A stretch of 64,000 nt of DNA from Novosphingobium sp. AP12 (GCF_000281975.1 NZ_AKKE01000006.1:62001-126000); one strand, 5' to 3'; positions 43,656 through 52,953 are shown, counted from the first letter of the stretch. Translations and numbers: made by a program. Notes: generated by a model from the sequence alone, not told the origin.

Positions 43656-43703
43656 TTAGATGCCGCCGCCCCACCAACCGCCGCCCCAGATGTCCTTGTT
43701 CAT
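43656..43703 (-). CDS. tiny Gly/Trp-rich peptide, MNKDIWGGGWWGGGI
   Basis: A 15-codon frame, ATG at 43701-43703 and TAA at 43656-43658. GGGGA lies six bases ahead of the ATG, an ideal ribosome site; an in-frame ATG two codons earlier sits too close to that site. The peptide has three Trp and six Gly in 15 residues (IWGGGWWGGGI), a composition unlikely to be random, and a charged N-terminus (NKD). It has its own candidate promoter and a strong terminator, making a transcript of about 190 bases, or it could be the tail of the EAL gene mRNA. No known family is recalled; a secreted, membrane-associated or leader peptide are options. Confidence 0.6.
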   Translation of the reverse strand: MNKDIWGGGWWGGGI

Positions 43704-43747
43704 AGTCATTCCCCATGTGAACGACCGCATCGCTGCGGCCGATCAAA

Positions 43748-43776
43748 TGGATAACAACAGGTTAACGAAGCATCAA
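43748..43776 (-). promoter_or_regulatory. candidate promoter for the tiny peptide gene
   Basis: Read on the minus strand: TTGATG (43776-43771), a 17-base spacer and TATCCA (43753-43748), giving a start near 43741 and a leader of about 38 bases. The -10 match is only moderate. It lies in the 80 bases between the EAL gene end and the peptide. Confidence 0.4.
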
Positions 43777-43783
43777 GGAATTT

Positions 43784-46087
43784 TTAACCAATCAATCGCG
43801 CCCTCCGCCCCGATACGAAGTCGAGGAAATCCCGGAATGGGACGGGACGGCTGATGTAGTAGCCTTGGACCAGGTCGCATTTCATCCCGGTAAGCATTTC
43901 CAGGACCTGTGCCGTCTCGACCCCTTCGGCCACGACGACGCGGTCGAGCGAGTGCGCCATCTCGATGATCGACTGCACCAGCAGCAGGTCATCCTTGCGG
44001 CCTTCCATCGAGGATACGAAGGTTTTGTCGATCTTCACTTCGCTCGCCGGCAGGTAGCGCAGGTAGTCGATCGTCGCGTTGCCGGTGCCGAAATCGTCGA
44101 TCGACAGGCGCAGGCCCGACTGGACCAGCCGCTGCAGCATCTGGAAGGTGCGCGAACTGCGGTCCAGGCGATCGGTCTCGGTGATCTCGAGGATCAGGCG
44201 ATTGGGCGAAAGGCCGTGCGTCGCCAGGATTTCCGAAATCATGCCCGGCAGGCCCGGGTTGCGGAGAAGTTGGGCCGAGATGTTGACCGACATGGTCAGC
44301 TCGTAGCCGTGACGCTCCAGGTCCACGGCGACGCGCACGGCATCGTTGATGACGAAACGCGTGATGCGCTCGATCCGGTGGAATTCCTCCGCGATGCGGA
44401 TGAACTTGTCGGGGCTGATCGGCCCGCGCTCCGGGTGGGTCCAGCGCACCAGGGCTTCTGCGCCGCAGATGCGGTTGGACTTCAGCTCGAGCTTGGGCTG
44501 GTAAGCGACCCATACCTCGCCGTTGTCGATCGCACGGTCTAGCGAGGTGAGCAGCGAGATCTCCCACTGCGCCTCGTGCTTGCGCGCATCGTGCTGGTAG
44601 ACCAGTTCGTCGTTGCGGACGGCTTCCTCGGCCGCCTGCATGGCGCTGGCCACGCGGCTCGACAGCGGGCGGTCGAATTCGGAATCGATCCCGCAATTGA
44701 ACGACAGGTCGATGTCGATGCCGCCGACCTGGATGCCGTTCTGGACGATCCGATGAAGGCCCTCGAGGTTCTCGAACAAATCGAAGCTGCTGCGGATCGA
44801 CGACAACCAGACGAACATGCCGCCTTCGTGATAGATCAGCACGCTTTCATCGCTGATGCGGATGCGGCGCACGATCTCCTTGGCGAGTTGGGCTTCGACG
44901 TGTTCGGCGAAGCTACCGATGATCGCGCCGTAGTTGCGGATCTTCAGGGAAACGAGGATGCGTGAAGACAGATCGCCCGAGCTTCGGAGCGCCTGCACAC
45001 TCGGAAGTCCAGAACCTGCATTGGTCTCCCCGGCCACCTCCACGCGGTCGAGGTTGCGCATCCGGATGACCGCGACCAAGGCGACCGCCAATGCCGGAAT
45101 TACCTCGACCTGGATGCCGAAATAATCGAGCACGAACGGCGCTGCTCCGAGCACGGCCACCAAGCCGGTGAAGCGATAGACGTCGAGCATACGCCCCCTG
45201 CCGAGGCCGGTTGCGATCACGATCATCACCAAAAGGAACGGCGCAAACCACCCGTAATCGCGAGGTATGCCACGCTTCAACGTCTCCGCACCTATGAGAT
45301 GGAAGAAGGCACCGGGCGCGGTGATATTCTGCCCGGGAATCCGGTGCACGTCGTTCAGGCTAGTCGCGGCAGGCGCGATCAAGACGTCTTTTCCACGCAC
45401 CTTCGACTGATCGAAGTTATCGCGCATCACATCAATGTAGCTAAGCGTGGGAACCGATGCTGCCGAAATGGAAAAATCAGGGAAGAAAAGATCGTCGGAG
45501 TTGTTCGTAACGCCAGCCAGCTTGGCCGACAAAGAAGGAATACGGCCAACTGCGCTGTCCGAGGAATAGGTGAGCTGGACATTCAGGTTCAGCGGCCGAT
45601 GTCGCACGAGAATGGACACCGGACCGGCGTACTTGCGGAATTCCTTGAGCGGAAGTGCACCGGCGTAATTGCCCTTGCCGACATCATCGCCCGGAGTAGC
45701 TCCGAGATACACCCTTCCAGGATGAGCGCGCAGCACGTCCACGAGCTTCAGGTCGTCGGAGACGCTGCCCCGCTTGGCAAAGGACCGTGCGAAATACACA
45801 TCACGCGCGCCCGCAGCGAACAACCGCCGCAACATGTCGGCATCGTTGCCATGTGTGACATCGATCGCGCCCAGCTCGTCCAGAGTGCGATCGTCCTGCT
45901 GAACAACAACAACCTGCTTGTCGGAGGAATGCATCCGGGACCACCAGCGCATGTTGCGCATGCCGTCTTCCAGCGGCAGGCCAAGGCCGCTGACGCCCAT
46001 GGCGAGGCCGGTCAGCGCCGCCCAGAAGACGATGCGGACGCGCGGCCTTTTCCAGAAATTGGTGGTGCGCGCGAGAAGGCCGTTCAT
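43784..46087 (-). CDS. CHASE2-EAL c-di-GMP phosphodiesterase with degenerate GGDEF
   Basis: 767 residues. An N-terminal membrane helix is followed by a large periplasmic CHASE2 sensor (about 45-280), three further membrane helices (about 285-350), a GGDEF-like domain and a C-terminal EAL domain. The EAL domain is intact: ICGAEALVRW (about 540), ITETD, IDDFGTGN, KIDKTFV and VVAEGVE all keep metal and catalytic residues, so c-di-GMP hydrolysis to pGpG is expected. The GGDEF signature is replaced by YHEGGMFVW, so cyclase activity is unlikely. Its place at the border of the XrtA exopolysaccharide locus suggests it tunes polymer production; this is inference. Confidence 0.92.
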   Translation of the reverse strand: MNGLLARTTNFWKRPRVRIVFWAALTGLAMGVSGLGLPLEDGMRNMRWWSRMHSSDKQVVVVQQDDRTLDELGAIDVTHGNDADMLRRLFAAGARDVYFARSFAKRGSVSDDLKLVDVLRAHPGRVYLGATPGDDVGKGNYAGALPLKEFRKYAGPVSILVRHRPLNLNVQLTYSSDSAVGRIPSLSAKLAGVTNNSDDLFFPDFSISAASVPTLSYIDVMRDNFDQSKVRGKDVLIAPAATSLNDVHRIPGQNITAPGAFFHLIGAETLKRGIPRDYGWFAPFLLVMIVIATGLGRGRMLDVYRFTGLVAVLGAAPFVLDYFGIQVEVIPALAVALVAVIRMRNLDRVEVAGETNAGSGLPSVQALRSSGDLSSRILVSLKIRNYGAIIGSFAEHVEAQLAKEIVRRIRISDESVLIYHEGGMFVWLSSIRSSFDLFENLEGLHRIVQNGIQVGGIDIDLSFNCGIDSEFDRPLSSRVASAMQAAEEAVRNDELVYQHDARKHEAQWEISLLTSLDRAIDNGEVWVAYQPKLELKSNRICGAEALVRWTHPERGPISPDKFIRIAEEFHRIERITRFVINDAVRVAVDLERHGYELTMSVNISAQLLRNPGLPGMISEILATHGLSPNRLILEITETDRLDRSSRTFQMLQRLVQSGLRLSIDDFGTGNATIDYLRYLPASEVKIDKTFVSSMEGRKDDLLLVQSIIEMAHSLDRVVVAEGVETAQVLEMLTGMKCDLVQGYYISRPVPFRDFLDFVSGRRARLIG

Positions 46088-46311
46088 CTCCCGACCCCGC
46101 CGTCATGATGCCGGCTGCGCTGCGCGTGGGTCGTCGCCGCAGAAATCATCTGCTTGGGATCCCGGCAATGGCGCCCGATTCTGTTCATTCACGTCCCGTC
46201 ATGACGCTGCGATAGAGCCGGAGTACCCCAAAGGTCCTAAGAATGAGTGTAGTTAAGTGAACGCAACGATCAAATCGTAAAATACGCGCGAACCCTCAGG
46301 CCGCTGCCGTT

Positions 46312-48207
46312 TCAACCCATACCAAGACCGGTAAACGCCCTGTCAAGCATGAGGAGCTGCCATAGCAGACGGGAATTATCCGTGGTTCCAGCGACATGCG
46401 CATCCACCAGGGTGGCCAGGCGGCGCGTGTCGAACCAGCCCGTGCGGGCGATCGCGGCGCTGCCGGCGATCTCGCGGGCGGTCTCGGCAAGAGGCCCGCG
46501 AAACCATTGGGCGATGGGCGTCACGAAGCCCTGCTTGGGTCGGTACAGTATGTCGTCCGGCAAATAGCGGCGCATGGCCTTTTTCATGAGCCACTTGCCC
46601 TGCCCTCCGCGCACTCGCATGCTTTCCGGAAGGCTGGCGGCAAATTCGATCAGGCGGTGGTCGAGCAGGGGCTCGCGGGCTTCCAGGCTAACCGCCATGC
46701 TGGTGCGGTCTACCTTGGTGAGGATGTCTCCGGGAAGCCAAACCTTGAGATCGGCATATTGCGCCCGGTCGAGACCGGAGCGCGCAGGGGCCGAACGCAT
46801 CAGTTCAAGCACTGCATCCTCGGCACGGTAACTCCCCCGAAGCCGGCGAAATTCGTGCGAATAGAGCACGTTGCGCACTTCGGGCGGAGTGAAGGCCATC
46901 GATCGCGCGTACCCTTGCGCGGAATCCCCTGCGAGCGATAGCAAGGTGGACTTCGCGCGCAACGGGCGCGGCGCCCAGTCGGCCTTCGGATAGATCCCGC
47001 CCAGTGTCCTGAACAACGGACCGCGCAGGGATTGCGGAAGAAGCGCCCTCACCCGGTCCTCGCCTCGCTGGAAGACGTGGCGACGATATCCGCCGAGTGC
47101 CTCGTCCGCGCCGTCGCCTGAGAGCGCGACCGTCACCGATTCGCGGGCCAGTTGGCAAACCCGCCAGGTGGGAAGCGCGGAGGCATCGGCGAAGGGCTCG
47201 TCGAACATGCCGGCGAGCTGGTCGATTGCGGCAAAATCGTCGGGGGAAACCGTGCGCGAGGCGTGGTCGGTCGCGAACAGCCGGGCGACCTGCGACGCGT
47301 ATGCGCTTTCATCGAGACCGGCAACGTCGAAGCCGATCGAGCAGGTGCGGACCGGCCGACCGCTCGCCTCGGCCATCAGCGCGACGACGCTCGAACTGTC
47401 GACACCGCCCGAAAGGAACGCGCCGAGCGGAACGTCGGCGACCATGCGCGAGGATACCGCCTGGCGCATCAGGTGGACCAGTTCGGCTTCCAGATCGGCC
47501 GGCTTGCCCTTGCGGCGATCGGCGAACGACACGTCCCACCACTGGCTCGGGCGAGGCAGCGGCATCCCGTGGCGCAGGAGCAGCGAATGCCCCGCCGCAA
47601 GCTTGCACACACCCTTCAGGATCGCGCGGTCGTCGGGGACGTAGCCCCAGGTGAGATAGTCCTCCACCGCCAGCGGATCGATGTCGCGCCGCAGCAGGGG
47701 ATGAGCCGTCAGCGCCTTGAGTTCGGACCCGAAGGCGACGCTGCCGTCGCTCAGCGGCGCGTAGTAGAGCGGCTTCACGCCGAGGCGGTCGCGGGCAAGG
47801 AACAGCGTGCGCGCTTCCAGGTCGTAGATCGCGAAGGCGAACATGCCGTGCAGGCGCGTCACGCAGTCCGGCCCCCAGCGCTGCCAGGCGGCAAGGATGA
47901 CCTCGCTGTCGCCGTCGGTGCGGAAGGTGGCGCCCCCGGTCTTCAGTTCCTGGCGCAGTTCGCGGTAGTTGTAGATCTCGCCGTTGAAGACGAGCATGGC
48001 GCGGCCGTCCTGCGAGGCCATCGGCTGCGGAGAACCCGCGAGGTCGATGATCGACAGGCGCCGATGGCCCAGACCCACGCCGGGGGCAGTCCATACGCCG
48101 TGCCCATCGGGACCACGGTGAGCGATGGCATCGCACATCGCCTCGATCCGCAGCGAATCGACGGGCTTGGGCGTCTCGAGATGATAAATACCGGCGATGC
48201 CGCACAT
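46312..48207 (-). CDS. XrtA-system asparagine synthase-like amidotransferase
   Basis: 631 residues. Cys2 after the start (MCGIAGIY) is the class II glutaminase nucleophile; HRGPDGHGVW, FNGEIYNYRELRQ and the synthetase ATP loop LSGGVDSS (after PLGAF) follow, with ALSGDGADEALGGY and LTKVDRTSMAVSLEAREPLLDH downstream. It is the amidotransferase regularly found with exosortase A (the TIGR03108 type), thought to amidate a sugar or acidic group on the exopolysaccharide rather than make free asparagine. It is the last gene of the ten-gene minus-strand operon, only ten bases after the exosortase gene. Confidence 0.93.
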   Translation of the reverse strand: MCGIAGIYHLETPKPVDSLRIEAMCDAIAHRGPDGHGVWTAPGVGLGHRRLSIIDLAGSPQPMASQDGRAMLVFNGEIYNYRELRQELKTGGATFRTDGDSEVILAAWQRWGPDCVTRLHGMFAFAIYDLEARTLFLARDRLGVKPLYYAPLSDGSVAFGSELKALTAHPLLRRDIDPLAVEDYLTWGYVPDDRAILKGVCKLAAGHSLLLRHGMPLPRPSQWWDVSFADRRKGKPADLEAELVHLMRQAVSSRMVADVPLGAFLSGGVDSSSVVALMAEASGRPVRTCSIGFDVAGLDESAYASQVARLFATDHASRTVSPDDFAAIDQLAGMFDEPFADASALPTWRVCQLARESVTVALSGDGADEALGGYRRHVFQRGEDRVRALLPQSLRGPLFRTLGGIYPKADWAPRPLRAKSTLLSLAGDSAQGYARSMAFTPPEVRNVLYSHEFRRLRGSYRAEDAVLELMRSAPARSGLDRAQYADLKVWLPGDILTKVDRTSMAVSLEAREPLLDHRLIEFAASLPESMRVRGGQGKWLMKKAMRRYLPDDILYRPKQGFVTPIAQWFRGPLAETAREIAGSAAIARTGWFDTRRLATLVDAHVAGTTDNSRLLWQLLMLDRAFTGLGMG

Positions 48208-48217
48208 GCGGGGTGCG

Positions 48218-49780
48218 CTACCTGACCTGCATCACGCGGTCCACCCACGATTCGAGCGGACCGGTGGACGCGCGGAATGCCGCGATGGCCTGCCCGGCCG
48301 TCCCACGCGGCGCATCCTCCGCCGAGAGGATCAGCGTGGCCGTCGGCCTTGCTCGCAGCAGAAGGTGGTCGCGAATGACCGCCAGCTTGAGGCGGGCGTT
48401 GCTGCCTGAGAGAAGCTCGCCGCTGCGGTACCACGTCACCGCGACACGCTCGACCTTGCCGTCGCCGAGCAGGCGGTCGCTGGCGCCATCGCCCATCGCC
48501 GGGCCCGGCGATTGCCACGACCACGGACTGCGCGGCATCAGCGCGCCCTGGCCGAAGCCACCTGCCTCCCGGCCTTCACCCTGGCTGGCGTAGAGCGCAA
48601 CGAAGACGTCGACCACATGGCCATGGGCGTCGCGGTAGCGGCCGAGCAGGCGGTGGTCGGCTCCTTCAGCCCGCGGTTCCCACCAGATGGAAGGAGTGTA
48701 GTCGACCCGCGTCCAGCCGGGGACGGAAGGCAGGTCGATGCGCTCAGGCATCGGCGCTTCCAGCCTGTCGGCCACCAGCGCCCACCCCCACGCGGCGCAG
48801 AGCACGAGCGCGAATCCAGCCAGCGCGGCTTTTGCGGAGAAATCAGACGCCTCCAGCCTGCCGAGCCAGCGTGCTCGGCCGATCGCGTCGGCGTCGATCA
48901 TCGGGGCATTTATGGGGCGGTCGAAGAACCGCCACGCGCCTGCGATCACCAGTGCGAGGACGATCGCGAAGAAGAACCAGCCATAGACGATATGGTCGAA
49001 CCCGGCGGCCGCCTCGATGCCGAATATCTGTGCGGCGTAGATCGTGCCCCATGCGCGCACTCCGTTGGCGAGGATCGGCACCGCCACGCAGGCGGCTAGC
49101 ATCGCCGCCCGGCGCGTCAGCCTCAGGAAGCAGACGTTCGCCGCGAGGACGCCGAAAGCGACCATCGCGATCAGGAATTTCACGCCCGAACAGGCCTCGG
49201 CGACTTCGAAGAGCCCGGCGGGCGTGTCTATGAAGACGCCGTCGATCTCGGCGGGGATGCCGCTCAGGTGGGTGAGCGCGATCGTGATGTCGGCGGTTAC
49301 GGTCTGCAGGGGCTTGACGAGTTCCTCGCCGACCGGGACCAGGAAGACCAGGTAGCAGAGCGGAAACACCAGGCCCATGCTCACCCGCGGCCCCAAGAGC
49401 AGCGGCACGCAGGCACCGAGCATGGCCACCGCTCCGGCCTGCCGCGCCAGATCGAGGCCCGAGATCGCCCCCAGCAGCCAGAGGAACGCGGCGCCGGCAA
49501 GAAGCACCAGTCCCGGCCACCACGCGACCGGCGTCAAGCGCTGGAGTTCCGGCCAGCGCTGCCAGACGAGCCAGCCGATGATCGGCGGGATCAGCAGGAT
49601 GTGGTTGTAGGTGGAAATGTCCCACCATTGGCCCGCCATCGCCGCCCAGTCGCCGAAGAAGGCGGCAAACAACACAGCCCACGCAGCGCCGAGGCGAATG
49701 ATCGAAGACTGCCACGCGGGCGCCAGCGCGCGCCAGCGGCGGCCGGGAGCGGCGGCAATCGCGGTCACGTCAGGCTGCAT
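48218..49780 (-). CDS. xrtA: exosortase A fused to EpsI domain
   Basis: 520 residues from ATG at 49780. Eight or so membrane helices fill residues 25-330; within them the exosortase catalytic triad is visible: Cys197 in AEACSGVKFL, Arg242 in NGVRAWG and His263 in FDHIVYGW. From about 330 a soluble EpsI-type domain follows (SVPGWTRVDYTPSIWWEP, VALYASQGEGREAGG). Exosortases process PEP-CTERM proteins in the inner membrane and type A is tied to exopolysaccharide genes. The start overlaps the glycosyltransferase stop by 11 bases. Long readings to 49951 belong to another frame of that neighbour. Confidence 0.95.
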   Translation of the reverse strand: MQPDVTAIAAAPGRRWRALAPAWQSSIIRLGAAWAVLFAAFFGDWAAMAGQWWDISTYNHILLIPPIIGWLVWQRWPELQRLTPVAWWPGLVLLAGAAFLWLLGAISGLDLARQAGAVAMLGACVPLLLGPRVSMGLVFPLCYLVFLVPVGEELVKPLQTVTADITIALTHLSGIPAEIDGVFIDTPAGLFEVAEACSGVKFLIAMVAFGVLAANVCFLRLTRRAAMLAACVAVPILANGVRAWGTIYAAQIFGIEAAAGFDHIVYGWFFFAIVLALVIAGAWRFFDRPINAPMIDADAIGRARWLGRLEASDFSAKAALAGFALVLCAAWGWALVADRLEAPMPERIDLPSVPGWTRVDYTPSIWWEPRAEGADHRLLGRYRDAHGHVVDVFVALYASQGEGREAGGFGQGALMPRSPWSWQSPGPAMGDGASDRLLGDGKVERVAVTWYRSGELLSGSNARLKLAVIRDHLLLRARPTATLILSAEDAPRGTAGQAIAAFRASTGPLESWVDRVMQVR

Positions 49781-50996
49781 CGGCGGGGCACTCGCTCCGG
49801 ACGCCCATGTAGTCCGGCAAGCGCGACAGGGCCGCAGCCCAGCTGCCATGATCGACGATCCATTTGCGCGCGCAATCGCCCATTGCCTTGGCGAGGTCGG
49901 GCGCGCGGCCAAGGTCGAGCAGCGCCTGCGCCATCGCGGCGTCGCTTTCACGCACGGCGAATTCCTGCCCGTCGAGCGCGTCGATGCCGGTGGCGGCGCC
50001 CGGTGAGAGCACGACCGGAAGCGCCATCGCCATGGCCTCCAGCACCTTGTTCTGTACGCCCCGCGCGATCTCCAGCGGAACCAGTGCCATGTCGGCGGCG
50101 GCGAGCCAGGGGCGGATATCGTCCACCCTGCCCCAGACCATCACGCCGTCCCGGCCGCTGCGCGCCATGAGCGCGGGCGCGGGGTTGCGGCCGACGATGT
50201 GGAGGCTGGCATCAGGGCAGACCTCGCGCACCAGCGGCAGAATCCGCTCGATCGCCCGCGTCGCTGCCTCAATGTTGGGAGCATAGTCCATCTGGCCGGT
50301 GAAGATGATACGCGGGCCTCCGTGGTCCAGCATGCGCGTCTCCGGCGAGACCGAGGCGGGGTCGAAGAACACCGAGTCCAGTCCATTGCCCATCGCCTGC
50401 ACCCTCGCCGAGCTATCAGGCAGGCGCGAGCGCAGCAGTTCGACCTCGGCGCAGCTGACCAGCAGGCTGACGTCGGCGGCGGCGCAGATCCGCGCTTCCT
50501 CGGCCCGCATGAGGCGGGCTTCGCGCTTCTCCATCAACGATCGGAAACCGCGTCCCTTGGCGGCATAGGCTTCGAACTTGGCCGAATCGACGTCGACAAG
50601 GTCGGCGACCACGCGGCCCTGGAAGTCCTCGGGCACGTACTGCGCCATCTGGCCGGAGAAGACGTAGATCGCCTCGATCGGCCGCTGGGCCAGCACGTCG
50701 CGCACGTAGGCTTCAAGGCGAGCGTCATGAAAGGCGGCCAGGCTCAGCGGGCGGCCGCTCGCCAGCGCCTGCCCGCCCGCTACCGCGAGCGGCTTGCGGC
50801 GGTGGACGAGGCGGTAGCTGGCCGCGAGCCGGGCAAGGTCGGGCTCGAAGTGCTCGTCGCGCTCGTCATCGGCAAATGTGGCGACGTGGACCGGCGCTAT
50901 CTCTGCCAGCGCTTTGAGCACGTGGTGCGAGCGGATCTTGTCGCCGCGATCCGGTGGGAACGGGATGCGGTGCGAGATGAACAGGATTTCGCCCAT
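49770..50996 (-). CDS. XrtA-associated glycosyltransferase (group 1)
   Basis: 408 residues. SHRIPFPPDRGDKIRSHH opens the N-terminal Rossmann domain; the C-terminal domain has IIFTGQMDYAPNIEA, HIVGRNPAPAL and VPLEIARGVQNKVLEAMAMALPVV, the GT4-type donor-binding stretch with its conserved Glu. This is the TIGR03087-type transferase that accompanies exosortase A. It adds a sugar to the lipid-linked repeat unit at the cytoplasmic face. Its start shares one base with the FemAB gene stop (TGATG). The C-terminal 11 bases overlap the exosortase start. Confidence 0.92.
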   Translation of the reverse strand: MGEILFISHRIPFPPDRGDKIRSHHVLKALAEIAPVHVATFADDERDEHFEPDLARLAASYRLVHRRKPLAVAGGQALASGRPLSLAAFHDARLEAYVRDVLAQRPIEAIYVFSGQMAQYVPEDFQGRVVADLVDVDSAKFEAYAAKGRGFRSLMEKREARLMRAEEARICAAADVSLLVSCAEVELLRSRLPDSSARVQAMGNGLDSVFFDPASVSPETRMLDHGGPRIIFTGQMDYAPNIEAATRAIERILPLVREVCPDASLHIVGRNPAPALMARSGRDGVMVWGRVDDIRPWLAAADMALVPLEIARGVQNKVLEAMAMALPVVLSPGAATGIDALDGQEFAVRESDAAMAQALLDLGRAPDLAKAMGDCARKWIVDHGSWAAALSRLPDYMGVRSECPADAA

Positions 50997-52072
50997 CAGC
51001 CGATCCCGCGGGCGATCAGCGGGCCAAGGCGGTTGGCGAGGCCGAGCGGCAGGCGCTGCCAGACCTTGATCTGAAGCGAGAGCTTGGAACTGGTCGGGTC
51101 GGCCTCGCGCGCGGCGGTGCCGGGCTGGGTCCAGGTGGCGTAAGTCAGCGGCTCGGGCTCGAAACCCCAGTTGCGCTTGAAGTGGTAGGCGCCGCTCATG
51201 GACTTGGATCGGCCGAAGTCGAACGTGGTGCAGCCGCGCCGGCGGGCGTGAAGCATGAGTTCGTAGTACATGCGATCGTTCGCGCGCAGGCGCCGCGCGT
51301 CCCAGGTGCCGCCGCCCCAGTAGGGCATGACGGCGCCTTGGTGGTACACGCTTATGACGCTGGCGACGGGTCTACCCTCGTGGCGCACTGTCAGGATATC
51401 GGCGTCGGCGCCGAAGTCGTCCACCACCGCGTCGAGCAGCGCGCGCGGGAAGACCGGGGTGCCGAGGTTGCGATAGCTCTCGCAGAACACCGCGTAATGC
51501 GCGGCGCGGTCGGCTTCGGACGTGCCGATGTCGATCGTCAGGTCAATGCCCAGAGAACGCCGCACTTCGGCGCGTTGCTTGCGGGGAATATCCACGAGCT
51601 GCGCCTCGTCGTCGGCTGCGAGGGGCCGGGCGAAGTTCGCATGCGATTCGGTCTTGAGCGCCCAGCCCTCGCCCTGGTGCGGCAGCACGCCGCCGCGCAG
51701 TTCGATCGATGGGCAGGACAGCCGCCGGGCCAGTTCCTCCACGGCGGCGAAGATCGCCTCGGGCTCGGCCTCGCCCGTCGTCAGCAATCCGCCGCCGACC
51801 GCGAAGCCGGTGGAGGCGAGCAGGCGCCCGAACACAGCGGAATGGATGACGTCGAGCGGCAGCAGCGCGACGATCTCGCTGGCGCGTTCCTGCACCAGCG
51901 CATAGGCCTCGTTACCCGTTGCGCGGGCGACAGAGACGAACCAGGCCGGACGGTGGAACGGCGTCCCCAGCGGATGGCGCAGGACGAAGCCCTCGAGCCG
52001 CGCGACCTCGTTCGCGTCGCCGAGATCGACCATGCGGACCTGAGTGACAGCGGGCACGAAAGGCGCGTTCAT
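50996..52072 (-). CDS. XrtA-associated FemAB-like acyltransferase
   Basis: 358 residues. Two GNAT-like halves: an N-terminal part with HPLGTPFHRPAWF, and a C-terminal part with RPVASVISVYHQGAVMPYWGGG and FDFGRSKSMSGAYHFKRNWGF. The pattern is that of the FemAB-related TIGR03019 proteins of exosortase A loci, which likely transfer an aminoacyl or acyl group to the polymer. No transfer-RNA binding region is obvious. The start overlaps the deacetylase stop by four bases and the stop overlaps the glycosyltransferase start, so translation is continuous. Confidence 0.91.
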   Translation of the reverse strand: MNAPFVPAVTQVRMVDLGDANEVARLEGFVLRHPLGTPFHRPAWFVSVARATGNEAYALVQERASEIVALLPLDVIHSAVFGRLLASTGFAVGGGLLTTGEAEPEAIFAAVEELARRLSCPSIELRGGVLPHQGEGWALKTESHANFARPLAADDEAQLVDIPRKQRAEVRRSLGIDLTIDIGTSEADRAAHYAVFCESYRNLGTPVFPRALLDAVVDDFGADADILTVRHEGRPVASVISVYHQGAVMPYWGGGTWDARRLRANDRMYYELMLHARRRGCTTFDFGRSKSMSGAYHFKRNWGFEPEPLTYATWTQPGTAAREADPTSSKLSLQIKVWQRLPLGLANRLGPLIARGIG

Positions 52073-52953
52073 GCGGCGAGCGCCGTGGGTAGCGGCTCGG
52101 CACGGCCAGCCTCGCGCGCGGCGAGTTCATCCATACGGCCCCAGCGGAACTCGCCGACCAGCCGGGCGAGCTTGTCCCCCATGACGGCAAGGTTCGTGTA
52201 GTGGCGCAGGCGCGAGCGCATCGAGGCGCCCTCCACGCGCGGCTGGCCGGGGTCGATCTCCCAGGGATGGAAGTAGAACACCGCCGGACGCTCGTCCTCG
52301 CGGTTGACCTGCCGGATCGCCCAGCGCGAGAACTGGTAGGGCAACACGCGGAAGAACCCGCCGCCGCCCGCCGCCAGCCGGCGACCGGCGAACTGCGCGG
52401 TGGTGACCGGGATTTCGACTAGGTCGCTGCCGGGAACGGGCTTGAACGCGAAGCGCGGGGCCTCCCGCCAGCCGTAATGGTCGTGCGCGATCGGCGCGAC
52501 GCTGGAGCTATAGGAGTAGCCCTGCTCGGCCAGCACCTCAAAGGCCCAGGGGGTGCGCGCATCGATCGAGAAACTGGGCGCGCGGTAGCCGGTGACGGTC
52601 TGGCCAGAAGCATCCTCGATCACTTTGCGGGCGCGGGCGATGTCGGCCGCGAAGTTGGTGCGTCCGAGGCGGAAGACACGCTGGTGGTCCCACCCGTGGC
52701 TGGCGATCTCGTGGCCCTGCGCGGCAATGCGGCGCATCAGCGCGTGGTGACGCTCGGCCACCCAGCCGAGCGTGAAGAACGTGCCCTTCACCCCCGCGTC
52801 GTCGAACAGCTGGAGGATTTCGTCGCAGTTGCGCTCGACGCGGGCGACGAGCCCGTTCCAGTCGTCCCGGTCGATCACCTTCTCGAAGGCACCGACCTGG
52901 AACCAGTCCTCGACGTCGACCGAGAGGCCGTTGATCTGTTCGCTGCCGCGCAT
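52069..52953 (-). CDS. XrtA-associated polysaccharide deacetylase
   Basis: 294 residues. NodB-type motifs are clear: SVDVEDWFQV (motif 1 Asp pair), SHGWDHQ (metal-binding His pair) and YRAPSFSID (motif 3), with FYFHPWEIDP toward the end. TIGR03006-like deacetylases of exosortase loci remove acetyl groups from a GlcNAc-type residue of the exopolysaccharide. No signal peptide is seen, so the acting compartment is uncertain. It follows the ATPase gene by 15 bases. Confidence 0.93.
   Translation of the reverse strand: MRGSEQINGLSVDVEDWFQVGAFEKVIDRDDWNGLVARVERNCDEILQLFDDAGVKGTFFTLGWVAERHHALMRRIAAQGHEIASHGWDHQRVFRLGRTNFAADIARARKVIEDASGQTVTGYRAPSFSIDARTPWAFEVLAEQGYSYSSSVAPIAHDHYGWREAPRFAFKPVPGSDLVEIPVTTAQFAGRRLAAGGGGFFRVLPYQFSRWAIRQVNREDERPAVFYFHPWEIDPGQPRVEGASMRSRLRHYTNLAVMGDKLARLVGEFRWGRMDELAAREAGRAEPLPTALAA

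Noticed and set aside
43411-43659. 82-codon plus-strand frame after zapE
   Set aside because: It lacks a ribosome site, runs through the terminator hairpin and has no resemblance to known proteins.
43383-43790. CtrA sites (TTAA-N7-TTAA) around several TTAAC sequences
   Set aside because: TTAAC occurs several times here, but no pair has the seven-base spacing.
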